Positions 61,099 to 64,000 of a stretch of DNA of 64,000 bases are shown here, piece by piece. The notes beneath the pieces were generated by a model, which ran no database searches, was not told the origin of the DNA, and worked only from the letters and a program-made list of their open reading frames with translations. Made by a program: the position numbers and the translations under genes. This DNA is from Pedobacter sp. PF22-3 (GTDB lineage: Bacteria > Bacteroidota > Bacteroidia > Sphingobacteriales > Sphingobacteriaceae): assembly GCF_026239555.1 (NCBI RefSeq), contig NZ_JAPIVP010000001.1, positions 124,001 to 188,000 of the forward strand, given 5' to 3'. Within the stretch, counting starts at the first letter, position 1. Every line of letters starts with the position of its first letter.

Positions 61099-62115
61099 TT
61101 AAAACGTCCGCAATACCGAGCCATTTTCGTTTACCATAAAAGCATGCTTCACACCGCATTTGAGCGCAAAATTATTGCGTTGGTGACCAACAGGAAAATC
61201 GAATGCAACAGGGTAGGTATATTCTTTTACCTTTTCGAGCACAATATCATAAATATTCTTGCCAAACTCTTCGCCTGCATCATCGGGTTTAACTTTAAAA
61301 CCACCCACAATTAATCCTTTCAGGTTTTTAAGCTTACCACTACGTTTTAAGTTCCATAACATTCTATCAATGCTATAAAGGTATTCTCCGGTATCTTCTA
61401 TAAATAAGATTCTATCTTTAGTGTCTAGATCCGATGGACTGCCTGCAAGTGTTTCAATAATGCTCAGGTTACCACCAACAAGTATAGCATCAGTCTTACC
61501 AAAACGGTTCTTGCTGTTCACCAGAGCACTATAGCCCATTTCTTCACCAATCAAAGCATTCTTGATCGAGAGGATCGTTTCAATCTGTAGGGGCTCTGCC
61601 TTGGCCCAATCATCAGGAAAACTGTTGCACATTTTAGAATGGATAGAAGCAATACCAAAATTTTTGGCCAGGTGGCAATGTAACACCGTAATATCGCTGA
61701 AACCTATGATCCATTTGGGGTTTCTTTTAAATTCCGAAAAATCGAGCTGATCAATAATGCGGACAAAACCATAACCTCCACGTGCACACATAATGGCTTT
61801 AATGCCCGGATCGTTTAACATTCGCTGAAAATCAGCCAGCCTTTCTTCATCCGTTCCACCATAAGTAAAATCGCGCTTACCAATGGTTTCGCCAATTTTT
61901 ATGTTAAAACCCCAACTTTCCATTTGTACAACCGAAGATTGGATTTGTTCCAGGGTAATGTATCCCGCCGGACTGCTAATTCCAATAGTATCTCCAGGTT
62001 TTAAATATGGAGGGATTTTAAACGCCAAACTTTCACTTTCAATAGCTAAAGTTTCAAAGGCTGGAAGCATGGTAGCAGCCGCAATAAACGAAGAAAGGAA
62101 ATGTTTTCTATTCAT
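61099..62115 (-). CDS. LD-carboxypeptidase (peptidase S66)
   Basis: 338 aa with an N-terminal signal-like segment (6-24, ending LAIES). S66 features: PYLKPGDTIGISSPAG (about 36-51), ARGGYGFVRIID (111-122), IGFSDIT with nucleophile Ser140, FIEDTGEYLYSIDRML with Glu240, and PVGHQRNNFAL with His311. The family cuts the L,D-bond of muropeptide tetrapeptides during murein recycling; a signal segment suggests envelope localisation. The start is at a good ATG with no competing upstream start. Confidence 0.93.
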   Translation of the reverse strand: MNRKHFLSSFIAAATMLPAFETLAIESESLAFKIPPYLKPGDTIGISSPAGYITLEQIQSSVVQMESWGFNIKIGETIGKRDFTYGGTDEERLADFQRMLNDPGIKAIMCARGGYGFVRIIDQLDFSEFKRNPKWIIGFSDITVLHCHLAKNFGIASIHSKMCNSFPDDWAKAEPLQIETILSIKNALIGEEMGYSALVNSKNRFGKTDAILVGGNLSIIETLAGSPSDLDTKDRILFIEDTGEYLYSIDRMLWNLKRSGKLKNLKGLIVGGFKVKPDDAGEEFGKNIYDIVLEKVKEYTYPVAFDFPVGHQRNNFALKCGVKHAFMVNENGSVLRTF

Positions 62116-62178
62116 CTAAAATAGAGTAATGGAATTGATATGGCTAAATATAGGATTTAAAATTATGGCATAAAAAGA

Positions 62179-62209
62179 AAAGGGATTTATATCCATAAAT
62201 CCCTTTTTT
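62179..62209. terminator. bidirectional intrinsic terminator
   Basis: AAAGGGATTTAT (62179-62190), loop ATCC, ATAAATCCCTTT (62195-62206), T-run to 62209; the A-rich left flank gives a T-run on the other strand too. It lies 64 bp before the LD-carboxypeptidase start and insulates it from upstream transcription. Confidence 0.8.
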
Positions 62210-62308
62210 AAACCAAACAAATTAATCTGTAAAAGATTAGTATAATGTGAATTATATAAATAACCCTAAATGAAATAAAATGTTTTTGGGATTTTGAAAA
62301 AAGTTTTT

Positions 62309-62474
62309 GTCATTCTGAGGGATAATTTATAAAAATCAATATGATTGACAGATAGTCAAAAAATGGCCTCGAAGTTTCTTCATTTCGACCGCAGTAGAGA
62401 ACCAGAAGGCTCTGCGAAGCAAAATCTTTTAAACGTAAGGGCAGGCATTTCGCTGCGCCACAGTAGAGATGACG
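62309..62474. repeat. GTCATTCTGAGG...GAGATGACGAC dispersed repeat, composite
   Basis: GTCATTCTGAGG at 62309, CATTTCGACCGCAGTAGAGA near 62382, and GGCATTTCGCTGCGCC...AGTAGAGATGACGAC at the right end. Several fragments of the palindrome family are joined in about 165 bp. Confidence 0.6.
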
Positions 62475-62764
62475 ACTTTTTTAAGATTCTGTAAATGGTA
62501 GCGCCGCGAAGAATCCATTAATTATCCATAGTTATTGGCATGTTTAATGATTTGATTGTTTGTAAACAAATTTTAAATCACTATACCTACTTAATAGCCC
62601 TGATGGAAACGGAAATACTTTTGGGTTTGGCTTATATTTATTATCAGACGCTTCCCGAAAAGATTGCAGTGTACAGCAGGACCAAACCTTTACTAAAAGC
62701 ACTAAAACTGCGCTTCAAAATAGTTAAGAAACAGGATAGTCCTGACTCGTGTTGCTTTAAAAGT

Positions 62765-62791
62765 AAAGGCTACCCATCGCGGATAGCCTTT
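62765..62791. terminator. hairpin AAAGGCTA...TAGCCTTT
   Basis: AAAGGCTA (62765-62772) pairs with TAGCCTTT (62784-62791), with CC/GG inside extending the stem after one mismatch. The tail TGCTAACAAC is not T-rich on the plus strand; on the minus strand ACTTTTAAAG follows, so it could end the tRNA-like transcript. Confidence 0.5.
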
Positions 62792-62872
62792 GCTAACAAC
62801 AAAACAAATATAAGATAACCAAATCTTTCCTGATTGAGCAGAATCAGGGTAAAGTGCTATGAGATACACTTT

Positions 62873-62945
62873 GTGGCCTAGTAATGGATTCGAACCATTA
62901 TAAAGAGTTTATGAAACTCCAACCTCCCCATCGGTCAACTGGCCA
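62873..62945 (-). tRNA. tRNA-like sequence with CAT anticodon loop (degenerate or unusual)
   Basis: On the minus strand: acceptor TGGCC...GGCCA (five pairs), D-arm GACC/GGTT with loop GATGGGGA, anticodon arm GGAGT-TTCATAA-ACTCT with CAT in the normal loop place, and T-arm AATGG-TTCGAAT-CCATT, all five pairs. The T-loop matches GGTTCGAATCC. Irregularities are no base between D and anticodon stems, a mismatch in the lower acceptor stem and two extra bases after the T-arm; 73 nt, no CCA. It could be a decayed tRNA-Met/Ile2 or a tRNA-shaped RNA. It begins 4 bp after a 53-aa gene. Confidence 0.5.
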
Positions 62946-62949
62946 TATG

Positions 62950-63111
62950 CTACAATTGCTTTAATGATAAATAATCTTTAAGTTCTAAAAACTGTTCTTT
63001 ATTTAAGCTATCTTCATCCGCTGTGCCTGTTAATTTTTCTGCTTTTATTTGTAAAGGATAAATCAGTTGAGGATATTCATCAATAGCCGGATATTCAAAA
63101 TAAATGGACAT
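62950..63111 (-). CDS. 53-aa protein preceding the tRNA-like sequence
   Basis: ATG at 63111, TAG at 62950-62952. The product begins MSIYFEYPAIDEYPQLIYPL and continues QIKAEKLTGTADEDSLNKEQ, ending FLELKDYLSLKQL; it is acidic, with a helical C-terminal half. No family recognised. The ordinary amino-acid composition favours a real gene over chance, and the tRNA-like sequence starts just after the stop. Confidence 0.5.
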   Translation of the reverse strand: MSIYFEYPAIDEYPQLIYPLQIKAEKLTGTADEDSLNKEQFLELKDYLSLKQL

Positions 63112-63444
63112 AATTCACTATTTAATTGTTCATCGTATTTAGCAAATGCTTAAAGTTAAGCAAATATATAAATAAGTATATAATATCTATAGATTTAGTA
63201 GTTTTTAGTTTTTAAAACAATATAACTCATTAATTTACAGCACAATATTTTTTTTACCTGTATCTTTTTGATATAAAAATCTCATATTTAAGTTAACCTG
63301 GTCGTGATATTTTCTAAATAACTTGTGGTGCAGAAGAATGTCTTATCAAGACACATTTAATATCTATTCAATGCCTTAAAATTCAATTTTAGAAAAGATA
63401 ATTATTTTAAGGATATTTGCAGTTCAAACATTAAAATAGTAATC
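63112..63444. other. 333-bp divergent intergenic region
   Basis: AT-rich. It contains TATCTTTTTG near 63261, close to the Bacteroidota TAnnTTTG -7 element, but no coding frame or strong dyad. Promoters for the helicase-like gene and for the small gene/tRNA-like unit must lie here. Confidence 0.4.
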
Positions 63445-64000
63445 GTGTCTTTAGATAAATTAAAACTTAGCAAACCACTTGTAGCGGCCATGACTGATGC
63501 AGGATTTTTAACTCCAAAGGAAATCCAAACCAGAACAATGTCGCGCATTTTAGGTGGTCAGGATGTTATAGCGGTGGGACCGGAGGGCTCTGGAAAAACA
63601 ACAACTTATGTTTTAGCTACTTTAATGAAGTTGAAATACGCTTTTGAGGAAGCCCCAAGGGCATTGATTTTAGTGCCGGATGTTGAGCATGTAGATCATG
63701 TTTTGGAACAATTTAAACTATTGAACCGCAACAGTACATTCAGAATCTTAGGCATTGACAGCAGGGGTACTATTGAGACGCAAATGAACGAGATTACCGA
63801 TGGATGCGATATTATTGTTGCCGTACCAGATCGTGCCCGGGCATTGTATTTAAAGCTAGCCCTGAACACCAATAAAATACAATTGTTTATAGTAGATAAT
63901 GCAGAGCTTATCGTTAAAAAGGGCTTGCAGTTACCAGTTGTAGAATTAGCTAATAGTGCTTATAAATCTCAGCATGTGGTGTTTACTGAGGTAATGCATG
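63445..64000 (+). CDS. DEAD-box RNA helicase-like protein (partial, runs off window)
   Basis: 185 residues are seen from GTG 63445 (MSLDKLKLSK). Q-motif FLTPKEIQ (21-28), motif I GPEGSGKT (45-52) with Lys51, motif Ia LVPDVEHVDHVLEQF (76-90), motif Ib-like VPDRARALYL (127-136) and motif II DNAE (151-154) instead of DEAD. Motif III, expected as SAT, reads near VVFTEV. The altered motif II suggests weak or no ATP hydrolysis, or a regulatory RNA-binding role. The GTG start is chosen because the Q-motif spacing fits and no nearby ATG precedes it. Confidence 0.75.
   Translation, partial: MSLDKLKLSKPLVAAMTDAGFLTPKEIQTRTMSRILGGQDVIAVGPEGSGKTTTYVLATLMKLKYAFEEAPRALILVPDVEHVDHVLEQFKLLNRNSTFRILGIDSRGTIETQMNEITDGCDIIVAVPDRARALYLKLALNTNKIQLFIVDNAELIVKKGLQLPVVELANSAYKSQHVVFTEVMH

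Larger units (their letters stand above)
62116..62949. other. intergenic region with terminator, repeats and tRNA-like sequence
   Basis: Apart from the itemised hairpins, the 62309 repeat and the tRNA-like element, I see no protein gene I would defend. A 92-codon open frame (62540-62818) passes straight through a strong hairpin and looks fortuitous. Confidence 0.5.

Noticed and set aside
62540..62818. 92-codon open frame on the plus strand
   Set aside because: It runs through the hairpin at 62765 and has no family resemblance; probably fortuitous.

Overview
The window looks like a chromosome segment of a Bacteroidota, most likely a Pedobacter-like Sphingobacteriaceae. The reasons are low GC, few Shine-Dalgarno sequences, a SusC/SusD pair under an ECF sigma/FecR switch, many lipoproteins with an SxxC-type lipobox, DUF3526 ABC permeases, DUF3857 transglutaminases, and dispersed GTCATTCTGA-type palindromes between genes. 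This is inference from gene content; there is no 16S gene here.

Layout. 1-2081: a partial polyphosphate glucokinase, divergent from an integral-membrane fatty acid hydroxylase-type protein. 2146-14276: a FecI-like sigma factor, FecR anti-sigma, SusC, SusD, DUF5689 lipoprotein, Tat-exported calcineurin-like phosphoesterase, glycerophosphodiester phosphodiesterase and GDSL hydrolase; this reads as a SusCD locus for phosphate esters rather than glycans. 14328-17924: bioF-bioD, a DUF4890 protein, and an S24/LexA-type repressor divergent from a GIY-YIG-like protein. 18087-25293: a peptidase/beta-propeller/barrel fusion, a class A penicillin-binding protein, a PPK2 kinase and RNase P RNA (rnpB). 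25466-30863: a copper-handling cluster on the minus strand, with an MbnP-like protein directly coupled to an MbnH/di-haem peroxidase-like protein, a CDICGC barrel protein, a small lipoprotein, a YHS protein, SCO and cytochrome c. 31048-36795: a lipoprotein with Asp-box motifs, a phosphohexomutase, aspartokinase and lysA, with two tiny overlapping membrane-protein genes antisense between the last two.

36899-50321 is the most interesting region: a class I lanthipeptide cluster resembling the pinensin type. It holds a C39-peptidase ABC exporter, a split LanB (877 + 275 aa), a 624-aa LanC-like protein whose zinc ligands appear to be missing and which carries a ~200-residue C-terminal extension, and a convergent 63-aa precursor with a Gly-Gly leader. 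Divergent from the exporter are two DUF3526 ABC permeases and a TonB receptor, followed by the last 60 codons of an ABC ATPase whose front is gone. A 17-bp palindrome, TTGCAAC-N3-GTTGCAA, occurs as paired sites at both the exporter/permease promoter and the precursor promoter, so the two ends are probably one regulon.

50564-64000: small membrane and lipoprotein genes, an SRPBCC protein overlapping a transglutaminase-DUF2569 fusion, a glutaryl-CoA dehydrogenase-like enzyme, folB with a GlcD-type oxidase, a thioesterase, an Hsp20, a conserved protein of unknown function, a toxin-antitoxin pair whose toxin is frameshifted, an LD-carboxypeptidase, a tRNA-like sequence, and the start of a DEAD-box-like protein with a DNAE motif II. 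I see no rRNA, CRISPR array, insertion sequence or prophage.
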